Below are positions 1-9,932 of a DNA stretch of 64,000 bases, piece by piece (the stretch's first letter is position 1; each line of letters starts with the position of its first letter). The translations under genes were made by a program, and so were the position numbers. Source of the DNA: Coix lacryma-jobi var. lacryma-jobi (taxonomy: Eukaryota; Streptophyta; Magnoliopsida; Poales; Poaceae); contig VDCT01000816.1 of assembly GCA_009763385.1 (NCBI GenBank), positions 186,001-250,000 of the forward strand, given 5' to 3'. A model generated the notes under the pieces. The model searched no databases, had not been told where the DNA came from, and worked only from the letters and a program-made list of their open reading frames with translations.

Positions 1-245
1 CTATACTCGGCTGTGTATAGATGGTGACAAGAACTCGAAACTCTAAAGGACTAGACACTAAGACCAGCAACTCGACACAAACCGAAGCAACGCAAAATCA
101 CAAGCCCTAACTAAACGGTACTAGCCAAGGCACAAAGGTTAATAGATTATGGAAAAACTAATCTACTATATTTTTTTGGCTTTTCTGGACTATAGGAAAT
201 TAATTAAAACAACAATGGATTAGAAGCCTCTCACCGAAGAACCTT
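1..245 (-). other. Internal leader of a minus-strand LTR retrotransposon
   Basis: This AT-rich stretch lies on the internal side of a primer binding site at 246-258, so on the minus strand it would be the untranslated leader just downstream of a 5' LTR. No open frame of note is visible, and the window edge cuts it. The assignment rests only on position relative to the PBS and LTR. Confidence 0.4.
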
Positions 246-258
246 GCTCTGATTACCA
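246..258 (-). promoter_or_regulatory. Primer binding site (initiator tRNA-Met type)
   Basis: On the minus strand this reads TGGTAATCAGAGC, which is the plant initiator tRNA-Met PBS (TGGTATCAGAGC) with one extra A. It directly precedes a TG-starting LTR edge at 261, as expected for a minus-strand element. Confidence 0.7.
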
Positions 259-260
259 AC

Positions 261-840
261 TGATGCGAACCCGCTAGGTTTTTGCCCGATCTTTCGATGA
301 GAAACGGGGATAACTCGATTGGTGGATGAGATGACGTTCACGGCACCGCCCGACTACAGCCCTCAAGACCGCGCCTTAGCAACCGATACACCACGTCCAA
401 TAGCCGTCACGATCTTGTGGAGCGCGACAACCAGCCCCTAGGGCTCCCGTCCTGCAAGCAATCGAAGAACTAGCAAGAACGAGGAAACAAGCACTGAATT
501 TGCAAGATGAAATTGAAGGTTTCAAACTGAATCTTAATCAACAATGGGGTTCCGAAGACAAGGAGACGGCGGCTGATCCTGCACGCGCGCCTACAAGCAA
601 GTAGCTAAGGCTAAACTTGATCTAAACAAAACCCAACCCGACCATGGCGGCTATAGAGGGATATAAGTAGATGGATTGACGACAAAAGAGTGTTGGGTCG
701 TCCTCCACCCTAGGACGTTCCCTAATGGACCAACTTGATACATGGGCCATAAGCCCAAAATGAGGTGACGCAGCACCCTGGACAGCAAGACCTGTCGACG
801 GTAATTGGATCATTGCCGCTGCTGCCGAACAGATATTGAC
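261..840 (-). repeat. LTR of a minus-strand gypsy-like element (outer boundary approximate)
   Basis: The inner edge at 261 (TGATGCG...) abuts the PBS. On the minus strand the region has a TATA-like CTTATATCC near 660-668 and a GC-rich transcribed part, which is a normal LTR layout. I could not fix the far edge, so 840 is only a guess lying between the TATA-like site and the coding remnant that stops at 934. A pol C-terminus lies on the far side, so this is either a 3' LTR joined to another internal region or a shared LTR of a tandem copy. Confidence 0.4.
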
Positions 841-933
841 GTGAGACTTGATTCATATGAAAGTAAACTTGATAAGCTTTCCAACAAGTCCTGAAGCGCC
901 TGAATCCGAATCCGTATGCAACCGTGGTGGCGG

Positions 934-1184
934 TCACAAGTTGGTGCTTTGCTGCAGTCCGAATCCAGCTAGCGCGAGTCCTTCTCCCTTTCGGTCTTCT
1001 CCTTGGTTCCTAATCAAAACAAGAGTGCACGCGTTTCCATTGTCTAAACAAGATGGACAAGAGCTTATCATGGAACTCACTTGATGATTAAGTTGACGAG
1101 CACGAGCACGAGTAAGAGGACCAGCTATAGGTTGTGTCGGAGAGGATGTATCGCTGGTGTTGATGTCCTCATCACCACCTGCAT
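934..1184 (-). pseudogene. C-terminal remnant of a gypsy-type polyprotein
   Basis: Read on the minus strand from 1184 to a stop at 934-936, the frame contains GPLTRARARQLN followed by VLIRNQGE. The GP-x-TRARA-x-QLN pattern recurs near the end of grass Ty3/gypsy polyproteins (family knowledge from memory). The frame is cut abruptly at 1184, where plus-strand Tekay RNase H coding begins. I could not assign the clade. It probably belongs with the LTR to its left. Confidence 0.45.
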
Positions 1185-1400
1185 TTGTACACAGATCACA
1201 AGAGCCTGAAGTATATCTTCACACCCAGAAGAGCTGAACATGAGGCAGCGAAGATGGCTTGAGTTAATCAAGGACTATTATATCGAAGTGCATTACCATC
1301 CGGGTAAGGCGAATGTGGTCGCCGATGCACTCAGTCGCAAGTCATACTGTAACTGCCTGGTTATGAAATCCTATAATCTTCCCTATGCTATGAACTAGAG
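1185..1400 (+). pseudogene. K1 RNase H, C-terminal part
   Basis: The translation shows YTDHKSLKYIF, then after a small frameshift RRWLELIKDYYIEVHYHPGK and ANVVADALSRK. These are the hallmark end motifs of the Ty3/gypsy RNase H, which removes the RNA strand of the RNA/DNA hybrid during cDNA synthesis. The D in VVADALSR is the usual conserved acidic residue. The N-terminal half is lost at the breakpoint near 1184. Confidence 0.8.
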
Positions 1401-1539
1401 AAGCTGGGTATTGAAATGGTTCCACAGGAAGTCTAGGCAATGTCAGAGTAGAAACCTCTATCAGAGAACAGATCATAGCTGCACAGAAAGATAACCCCGG
1501 AATCAACACATCATCGAAAGGTTCAAGTTGGAGAGGCTG

Positions 1540-2908
1540 ACTGTTTCAGGATTGATGATGAAGGAGTGTTATGGTTCAAGAACCGTCTGGTAGTTCCCAA
1601 GGTACCTGAGCTGAGACAGATAATCCTTGATGAAGCACACTCAACCAGATTTGCCATCCATCCTGGCAGCAACAAGATGTACCAAGACTTGAAGCAAAAA
1701 TTCTGGTGGACAAAGATGAGATCGAAATCGCTCGACATGTCGCTCGTTGCGATACATGTCAGAAAGTCAAGGCTGTGCATATGAAGCCCGGAGGAGAGCT
1801 GCAACCTTTGTCAGTACCGGTTTGGAAATGGAGGATATCAGCATGGATTTTATCAATGGATTACCCAAGACCTCAAAAGGGATTCGATTCCATTTGGTGA
1901 TAGTGGACCGTCTCACGAAGCAAGCTCACTTCCTACCGTCAAAACAATTTATACCGTCCCAACTTATGCCACCTTGTACAAGAACAACATAGTGAAGCTC
2001 CATGGTATACCCAAGACCATCATCTCAGATCGGGTACTCAGTTTGTCGCTAAGTTCTGGAAAGCGTTCCATGCCTCACTTGGAACCAAGCTATTGTATAG
2101 CACGGCTTACCATCCGCAGACTGATGGACAGACTGAGAGAGTCAACCAGTGTTAGAAGATATGTTGAGAGCCTGTGTGCTTACCTTCGCAGATACTTGGG
2201 ATCAGTGTTTGCCCTTGGCAGAATTCTCTTATATAACAGTTATCAAGAGAGCATCAAAATGGCACCCTTTGAAGCACTGTACGGCCGTCGTTGTCGTACA
2301 CCTCTCATCATTGGTCTGAGCCCGGAGAGAGAGAATTCTTTGGAGTTGACCTAGTAAAGGATATGGAAGAGAAAGTCAAGCAAATACAAGAGAACATGAA
2401 GATCGCACAGTCTCGACAGAAAAGTTACGCTGACAAGAAACGTCGACCTCTGCAGTTCCAGATTGGAGATTATGTGTACCTGAAGGACTCACCCACTAAA
2501 GGAGTCACTCGTTTTGGAGTCAAAGGAAAGTTAGCACCCCGCTACATTGGTCCGTTTGAGATTTTGGATCGTTGTGGCAAGGTCGCTTACAAGTTAAGTT
2601 TGCCGATCATCTTTCAGCAGTTCATAATGTGTTTCATGTCTCCCAACTCAAGAAGTGTCTCCGAGTACCTGAACATATGGTTGAAGTTGAAGGCGTTGAG
2701 CTAGAACCAGATCTGTCATACACTGAGTATCCAGTTCGCGTGTTGGATCACAAGGATCGTGTTACCCGAAGAACCACCACAAGATGGTACAAGATCCAGT
2801 GGAACAACACTCTGAAGAAGAAGCCACCTAGGAATCCGAAGACTTCTTAGCAAGAACTATCCCGACTTTCTCGAATCTCTTTAGATGTAAAGTTTTGCCT
2901 TTTCCTTC
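1540..2908 (+). pseudogene. K1 integrase with degenerate chromodomain
   Basis: The reading frame changes several times. The zinc-binding HHCC part is visible at about 1615-1765 (HSTRFAIHPG, then CDTCQKVKA). The catalytic core follows (MDFINGLP, VIVDRLTKQAHFLP, then a shifted frame with the DGQTERVNQ-type motif near 2120). The GPY-like module is at 2500-2620 (APRYIGPFEILD). The tail after VFHVSQL has LDHKDRVTRR and an EEEAT-ESEDFL pattern in a shifted frame, which matches the end of a Tekay chromodomain. The conserved Trp of that motif reads TAG near 2830. It would have inserted cDNA into chromatin but is now inactive. Confidence 0.8.
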
Positions 2909-2942
2909 TTAAGACGTGGAATCTCGGGGCGAGATTTCTTTT

Positions 2943-2953
2943 AGGGGGGAAGG
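2943..2953 (+). promoter_or_regulatory. Polypurine tract of K1
   Basis: AGGGGGGAAGG lies two bases before the LTR start at 2955. It is the RNase H-resistant primer for plus-strand DNA synthesis. Confidence 0.85.
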
Positions 2954-4094
2954 CTGTAACACCTCTGGTGTTTAACTGTAATTACCTGACATGTCATCAT
3001 CATTAGTCATTAATCATCCTTGCCTTGCATTTATGTTGCTTAGCACTTGTGTAGCAATCTCTTTTCAAAACACCTAAAAGCCCAATTCTCTCTATAAGGG
3101 CAAAATGGTAATTTCACCTCTGTGCCTAGTTATATTTAATTCTTGTTCAAATTTAGTGCCCTGATGTTTGCTGCATTGATCAAAGTTCAAAAATCAGATT
3201 TGATTTGATTTTTCCCTTTTGCAAAACCCTGATTTCCAAACCCTAGATTTTTATCCCTCTTTTGTAATTCAAAATTATTCAGAATTGGAGGTTGGTCCAA
3301 AAAGCAAAGTTGTAGATCTGGCCAAGAGAAACAACTTTGGTATTTACAGATTTTCAAAGTTCTATATAAAATTGAAGTAATTTCAAATTCTTTCAAACTC
3401 CAGTTTTGTGTCCCTTTTGAGTTTTCAAAATTATTTCAAAACTATTGAGTTTCAGAAAAGTGTATATTAGCAAAGTTGTAGGTTTTGTCAAAAGGAACAA
3501 CTTTGGTATTTACAAATTTTCCAAGTCTCAGTTTGAAATCCAAAGTAATTTTGATTTGAATCAAATTTGAAAAGTGTCCCCTTTTCTGTTTTTGAATATA
3601 GTTCAAAAACTATTTGGAATTTGAAAATGTTCATATTGACAAAGTTGTAGATCTCATTTTCCTGAGCAACTTTGGTAATTTGAGTTTTTGTTGCCCAGTT
3701 CAAGTTTTGGAAGTAATTTGCAAAATACAGAGATCACCAAAAGTCAAACCCTAAGACCTAGCCCTGTTCATCTTCCACCTACAGCTAGGGGGCCCCAGCC
3801 GTGGCCGAGCCTCCGGCGTTGCGCGCGCCATGCGTTTGGCAGCCGCTCGTCGGCCCCCGACTTGTCGCCCGCGCCCGCGACATCTTTTCGCACCCGCACG
3901 CGCACAGTTGACCCCCGCTCCCGTCCCCTACTGCTCCAGCGCGTCGCCGCCGCGTGGCCATCGCCGGCGCTGCCTGCGCCCGAGCCCCGGCCGCACGCCT
4001 GTCCTTCCCGCCTGCGCGCAATCGAGAGCGCACGCGTCCGCCGAGCTTATCCACCCCGCCTCGAGCTCTCTACCTAACCGGCCCCTGGCCGCGG

Positions 4095-4103
4095 CTATAT
4101 AAG
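4095..4103 (+). promoter_or_regulatory. TATA box in K1 LTR
   Basis: CTATATAAG sits in a GC-rich context at the U3 end of the LTR, the expected pol II core promoter for the element. The equivalent site in K2 is CTATAAAAG on the minus strand at 18603-18611. Confidence 0.7.
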
Positions 4104-4534
4104 CCCGCCGGAGCTCCGACCTCCGCACTCGACCCCGCCGCCGTGGCCAGAGCACTCCAAAGCTCCCGTCGCTCAACCACCTAGCCCGAAAGCTCCGCCT
4201 AGAGCTCGTGAAGCTTTCCCACCCCCCAATTTCACCTTCCCCGCCTCCGATTGCCCGCGTAACCCCATCTTCCCAAACTCCGACGGAACCCCGGTGATCT
4301 CGGGTTCGTCAAATACTTCCCCTCCGGTCACGGATACCTTCTCCCGACCCCTGTGTCAGCTTCCTCGGTTCCGCGCGACTCTAACCCGGCCCTTGCGGTC
4401 TCGTGTGTTGCGCAGGACCGCCGGATCGCCGGAGCGCCGCCGCGGTCGTCTCCTCCCTCGAGAACGTGTCGAGCCTCACCCTCGAGCCCTGCCTCCGACC
4501 CGTGGTAAGCATCCGAAGCCTCCCCTCTGCTTCC

Positions 4535-4790
4535 ACTCCGTTTCGCCCGAGCCTCCAAGTCACGCCTCGGACGGAGGCTTGTTTTTCCGCTTCGCCCGAG
4601 CCCAAGCCTCGGCGAGCGCATGCTCTCCGCTTCGCCCGAGTCAGGCCTCGGACGGAGGCTTACTTCTCCGCCTCGCCCGAGCCTCCGGGCCAGGCCTCGG
4701 ACGAAGCTGTCGCTTCCGTCTCGACCGAGCCCGTCTCGACCGAGCCCCGCGCGATTCGCCCGAGCCCCCGCGATTCGCCGAGCCCGGCCT
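4535..4790 (+). repeat. Imperfect tandem repeat in K1 LTR leader
   Basis: Units of roughly 60-75 bp repeat the pair TTCGCCCGAG and GCCTCGGACG-AGGCTT about three to four times. The block lies downstream of the TATA box, so it would be transcribed. The corresponding part of K2 holds different repeats, so this part of the LTR changes quickly. Confidence 0.65.
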
Positions 4791-7700
4791 AGAAGGAGCA
4801 CAGTGCTCTTCTCTTTTTCTGAGAGATGTGAATAGTGTTCTGTTTGTTCTTTTTTGTATGATTTTCTGTGAGCATCCAAAAATTCTGAAATTTTTGTGGT
4901 AGACTCTTTATGCTCTGAAGTATTTTATAAAAATATGAAACTTGAGTTTTGTGCAAAAATTTGAAAATGTAAAATTCCCCTTTTAATTGAAAAATGAAGG
5001 TTTTGGTATTTTTGGAGAGTGATCTATAACTCCAAAAATCTTGAGATAAATTTTTGTGACCTTGTTATGACATGCTGAACCTCTGGTAAAATTTTGAAGT
5101 CTTTTGGAGCAAGTTGATTTTGAGCATTTATTTTAATTAAGGAATAGTGCCTTTGTTTTAATTAAATGTTTAGATTTATTTGAGCATCTTAATTACCTCC
5201 AAAAATTATGAATTTGTTTTGCCATCTGTTTATGCCTTAATGAACTTATGTGATTAATTTGGTAATTTTTGGAGCAACTTCATAAAATGACCTTTTAAAT
5301 AAAATAAGGAAAATAGAAAAGATGGATTAGGGTTGGTAATAAGTGTTTAATGATGTGATCTTTGGATTGATTGATGTTCATAGACCCCTACCCTTTGGTC
5401 TATGATGTCTGTGATGATATGTTTGGTTAATACTTAGGATAATTATAATAAGGCCTAACATCAATAATGCTTAAGAAAGAAATGGTTACCTTTTATGCTC
5501 AACCTAGATTTCGATTATGCCTTGCCTAAGAGTAATCTAGATTCAGTGGTATTGTCTTGCACCATAAGCCCATATCATCATTCTCATGAGCATTCATCAT
5601 TGCATCCGTATAGTTGACGAAGAAGGTACCAGAGTCGAGGCCGCTGTTGACGAACCAACTCCCGAGGCGACCCCGAGCTCCAACACTATACCTACCCCGA
5701 GTCTGCTCTCTTTGCTCTTCAAGGCAAGCCCCGGTGCATTTAACCCTTTCCTTGAATTTTATAAAATGATTTCCTTAAATGCTTTTGAGTTAAATTATTG
5801 CATTAGGTTTATAGGAGTTGTGTGCTATCCTAATTGATGCACTATCCACCTTGACCACTGATACACCCGATACCTGCTTTTCAAAAGTATTTGAAAAATG
5901 CTTAGCAATGCTTATTGAATTAGACTTTGCAATAAAATGCCAATTTTTAAAAGTGTGATCACTTAAGGAATGTTTATGGGAATTTTGGTCTTACTCCCCG
6001 GCTGTTCGCTAGGTATCTGATCCGTACCTAGTTAATAGCGAGGAGAGGTTGTCCGAGCGTACGGTGCCGTCATGTGTAGTCCCGGACTCAACAGTTGACA
6101 CCGACCGGGACATGGTTGAAAAACTGACAGGACTATTACGCTTGGGTGAGATATGACCAAGGTATAGTTCTGGCTGGAAAATTAGGGACCATCCGTATGG
6201 GGGCCTGCTGGTCAAGACTTGTAACTATTCACATACTACGGAAAGCTCTGGCTCCGAGGAATCCTTTATTGGACCGACAACCGCGCACTGGGAGTGGAGA
6301 GATGGCGGAAGTAGCATGTACCCACGTGTCAGGACCTGTACTCTTGGTTTAGAGTCCCGAGGTACTTGTCGCTGGCGGAAAATTGGAGTGGTGTACTGTA
6401 CTTCCGGGTGGCGTAGGACCGGGCCCAATCTTGGAGGAATCGTGGTAGACGAGTTGGCATATGCAAGCTTGGGTGCTACATATGCAGTGTGGATAGGGAT
6501 CCTCAGCTGAGTATTATTTATCCGGATTAACGTTGCTCCTCGGTTATGGAGACTTGGTCCACTGACTGTCACGGAGAGTGGTTCTCAACTAGGGATGTTT
6601 TGAATGTAAAATGAATCATGAATGATGAAGAATTGAGGAATACTGAATCTTTCAAAATAAAATAAGGTTTACAAAAATGCTTTTCTGCAAAATACTTGAT
6701 CTTGCTTAAGCCTTACCTTGACTACCCTAAGCCTCTCATTCCTGAGTCTTCTCCCTTTTTCTTTAGTCGGGTAAGTCTTGTTGAGTACCCCAGTACTCAG
6801 GGTTTGTTACCCTGTTGCAGGTATGCCTGAGACCCCGATGTGTCTCGCACCCTGTTGTGTGACCTTCATCCAGGAAGAGGCCGATGAGGCCGATGAGTAA
6901 ATGTGCACCCGGGCTGGGTGTTACATGTATCGTTATGTTAATGTTTCCGCTACGTTGTCTACTTTGAATCACCCGAACACTGGTTTGTAATAACCGTACT
7001 CCTTACCTCATTTGAAACCTCAGTTTGTAAAACTAATGTTATTTAAGTCTTCCGCTCTTTATTCCGATGTTATTTGTAAAAGTATGCAATGCTGTAACCG
7101 AATTGTGAGATGATCCTGCGGACATTGGGCACTGATGTAGCCCGGTGGCGAACAGGTCTTAATCACATGGAACATGGGTTCGGCTGTCAGAGGTTGACAG
7201 GGACACGTGGGCCATGGGATTAGGGTCGTTCCGTCACAAATGTGAGCGGCTGGCAGGAGAAGTGGTTTATATGACCCAGTGCCAGACGCCTGCTATAAGT
7301 TGTGATGTAGGGAAGGTAGTTGAGCCGAGTTGGACCTGGTCGGCGAAGCCGTCAGCGAGTGAAATGGAACATGTCCAGGAGCTACTTCGTTTGATGAAGG
7401 GGATGACTGTTGATGGATCCAAGTCACGACTAACTTTATGTACCATCGGGCACTGCCGTGCAAAGAGAGGGTGCGGCGCTGGCTATGAGTATGTTGGACG
7501 TCCTGATACGAATCGTGAAAGCGCCGAAGATTTGGAGACTAAAGAGCTTGAGAAGCGTGTTCACGTGGTGCTCCAATTCTCAGAATGGAAACCACCTAGA
7601 AAGGTTATGCATCCGTTCAGCTTGGCATGGCCTTTCAAAGATGTGAGTTGCCCCTTTCATTTTGTTTTTGTAGTTTTTGGACTGTTTGCAATGCTCAAGA

Positions 7701-8628
7701 TACTAGGTTGCACCGTTTTGTAGGATCGCTCTAGCGTTTACATCTCAGATGTGCCGTCGGTCGACTGGTCAGAGGGGGTCGACCCGAGGCCTGAAGCCAG
7801 GCGATCACATCCCCAGACTGTGGAGCAGCAGCCGTGAAGGCAAGAAGGGTAAGGGGGGCGCAGCTGAACCGCAGGCATTGAAGGCCGTGGGTAAGCGTGT
7901 GGCCACTGGCCGTGGGGTTTCCACAAGGTCGTCAACGCGGGCTGATGGCCCTTTGGAGATTCCGGGTGGTGCGGGTCTGAAGACTTCTGGGTCAATTCAT
8001 GATCGGGATGATGATGACGATGAGGATGAGCCGCCACCGTCCAAATGCGCCCGTGTCGAACGGCCATCGGGCCAGTTTTGCCGACGCAGAAGGTGAGAGG
8101 TCTCAAGCTGAGGGAAACCTGCGCGTCAATGACTTGTGAGTATTCGATTGCTTTCCTCATTGCTTCATATCCGTGACAACATTTTTGACTTCAAATTAAC
8201 TCGTGTCAGAGACCCTATGCCGGAAGTTGACCCTGTCACTAGTGACAGAGACGCGGAACCGACCAGGGCTCCGAACGTAGGTTGAAGGACCGAATTGGCG
8301 ACCAGAGGGGGGTGAATGGGAGCCTCAAATTTCTTCTTGAGAAATCGATGGACCTTGTCCCAGAGAGTCACCCCAAAAGCAAGACAAGGACTTCGTAGTG
8401 TCCACGACCCTAGATGTAGGGTGGATGCTTCCAAGAAGCACAGCGGGACACTACAGGAGCACAAAAGAGGCTCGGAGTGTTTCGAAGACTGCAGCGACCA
8501 ATCTTGGAAGAAAAACCAAAAGCTTTATCAAACGGTGTCCAAAAAATGTGAAATTTGAAACACACGTACTAGACACCCTCAGGAAGGTCTCTAAAAAATT
8601 GCAGCTCAAAACTCCAAGGTCTCAATAC

Positions 8629-8855
8629 CGGACATGTCCGGATTCCTACCGGATATGTCTGGTATGCACTGTCCAGACCAGTCTTGGGAGAAAATTCAAA
8701 AACCCTAGCAAAACGGTCTCGAAAAATTATGAAATTTTAACCAGAGCTAGTAGACACCTAAGGGAAGATCTCCACCAAATTGCAGCTCAAAATTCCAAGT
8801 AGTCAATACCGGACATGTCCGGATTGCATACCGGACATGTCTGGTGTGCACGCTG
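8629..8855 (-). repeat. Short palindrome array in LTR-A (ACCGGACATGTCCGG type)
   Basis: Two blocks each contain ATACCGGACATGTCCGG followed by a near copy ending in TGTCTGGT. The core CCGGACATGTCCGG is a perfect 14-bp palindrome. The array sits in the same part of the LTR where the other SIRE LTRs carry CGGAC-N-GTCCG or related motifs. Confidence 0.75.
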
Positions 8856-9729
8856 CAGCTTCAGAAACTTCTGATTTCGAAGCGAAAACTCAACTAATCA
8901 ACTCCCAAAAATCTGAAATTTTACAGAGGAGTTCACAACAAGGTTAGTGAGCTATCTGTAAGAGATCATGGCTCGAACCTAATTATAGATTGCAGAATCG
9001 AAGAAAATCAAAGAAGAACGACCAGGGAGAAAGAACTCAATCCAAACACGAAAACCGACCGATCTGCTAGCTCGTGAGGTTATAGATGGATTCCTTCGGT
9101 GAAAAGATGTGCCTCATGATCTAGAACAAGTTGGTTCAAGAGGAATTGAAAACCATCTCTCGCAGAGGGAGAACGAGGCAAATCTCCAGGAGGGGAAAAA
9201 ACGAAACGCGAAGAACAAAAACGCGAATCGATCTAAATTTCAGCCAACACAAGAGGAGTAAGAAAATTGATCCTTGGATTGCTACGGGATGATGAATTGT
9301 GTAGCACACTGTGTCGGATTACAAGCCACTCCTCGCAACAACAAAGCATGGATGGTGAAAAGCTCAAGAACAAGAGCCACTCCTCCTCTAACCCTAGCCT
9401 CCTCTCAAATGAACAAAATGAGAGTGACACCTCCCCAAGGATAGCTGTCCAACACAGCCTCTTCATCAATATATAGGCGCATGTCCAAATGACACAAACG
9501 CCCTAACATGAAGTACAAACCCAAATACCCCCTAGGGGTAAAACCGTCCAACAATGGCAGTTTCCATCCGACGGCCACGCGCCTTCTCATCCTTCGCTTC
9601 GCCTCGACGCAAGCTCGAGGATGTTGCCACGTGCCGTCACCGTCGACCGCCGCGCCTTCTCACCGATAGCTTTGCCACAACGCAAGCCTCTCGGTGCCAC
9701 CATGCGTCGACCGTCCTTTTGGACCTTCC

Positions 9730-9932
9730 CCCAGTTTTGAGGCCCAAACTGGGAAACCTGCCAGCCCAAGTTTTGAGGCCCAAACCTGGAAACCGTCCAC
9801 CCTGAGTTTTGAGGCCCAAACTTAGAAACCCGCCAGCCTAGGTTTTGAGGCCCAAACCTAGAAACCATCCATCCCGAGTTTTGAGGCCCAAACTCGGAAA
9901 CCGGCCACCAGAGTTTTGAGGCCCAAACTCGG
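9730..9932 (-). repeat. Hairpin array in LTR-A U3
   Basis: Six units of about 36-40 bp share the centre TTTTGAGGCCCAAA. Flanking arms pair in most units and differ between units: CCCAG with CTGGG, CTAGG with CCTAG, CGAG with CTCG. Two units have weaker arms. See the finding on compensating stems. Confidence 0.8.

Larger units (their letters stand above)
1185..7238 (+). mobile_element. K1: 5'-truncated Tekay-type chromovirus (pol end plus 3' LTR)
   Basis: The element keeps the last part of RNase H, a frameshifted integrase with a chromodomain-like tail, a polypurine tract and a complete 3' LTR. Its 5' LTR, gag, protease and RT are missing, and the break at about 1184 joins a minus-strand remnant with no visible TSD. 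The right LTR edge is followed by AATGT. It sits in the T1 antisense gene, whose exon resumes at 7239. The long LTR, the chromodomain-like tail and the TGTAACACC LTR start fit the Tekay/Del group. K2 at 15718-19292 is a solo LTR of the same group in the opposite orientation. Confidence 0.8.
2955..7238 (+). repeat. 3' LTR of K1 (Tekay type, 4.28 kb)
   Basis: It starts TGTAACACC right after the PPT and ends GTTCCGTCACA. Both ends match the reverse complement of K2 (15718-19292), and an internal block near 6700-6830 also matches K2 around 16125-16235. It has three parts: an AT-rich U3, a GC-rich block at 3780-4800 holding the TATA box and leader, and an AT-rich 3' part. The proline- and arginine-rich open frames at 3688-4902 come from base composition inside this GC-rich block and are not genes. 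Confidence 0.9.

Noticed and set aside
3688..4902. Several 70-200-aa Pro/Arg-rich open frames on both strands
   Set aside because: They lie in the GC-rich promoter-leader block of the K1 LTR, overlap in many frames and have no domain. Base composition explains them.
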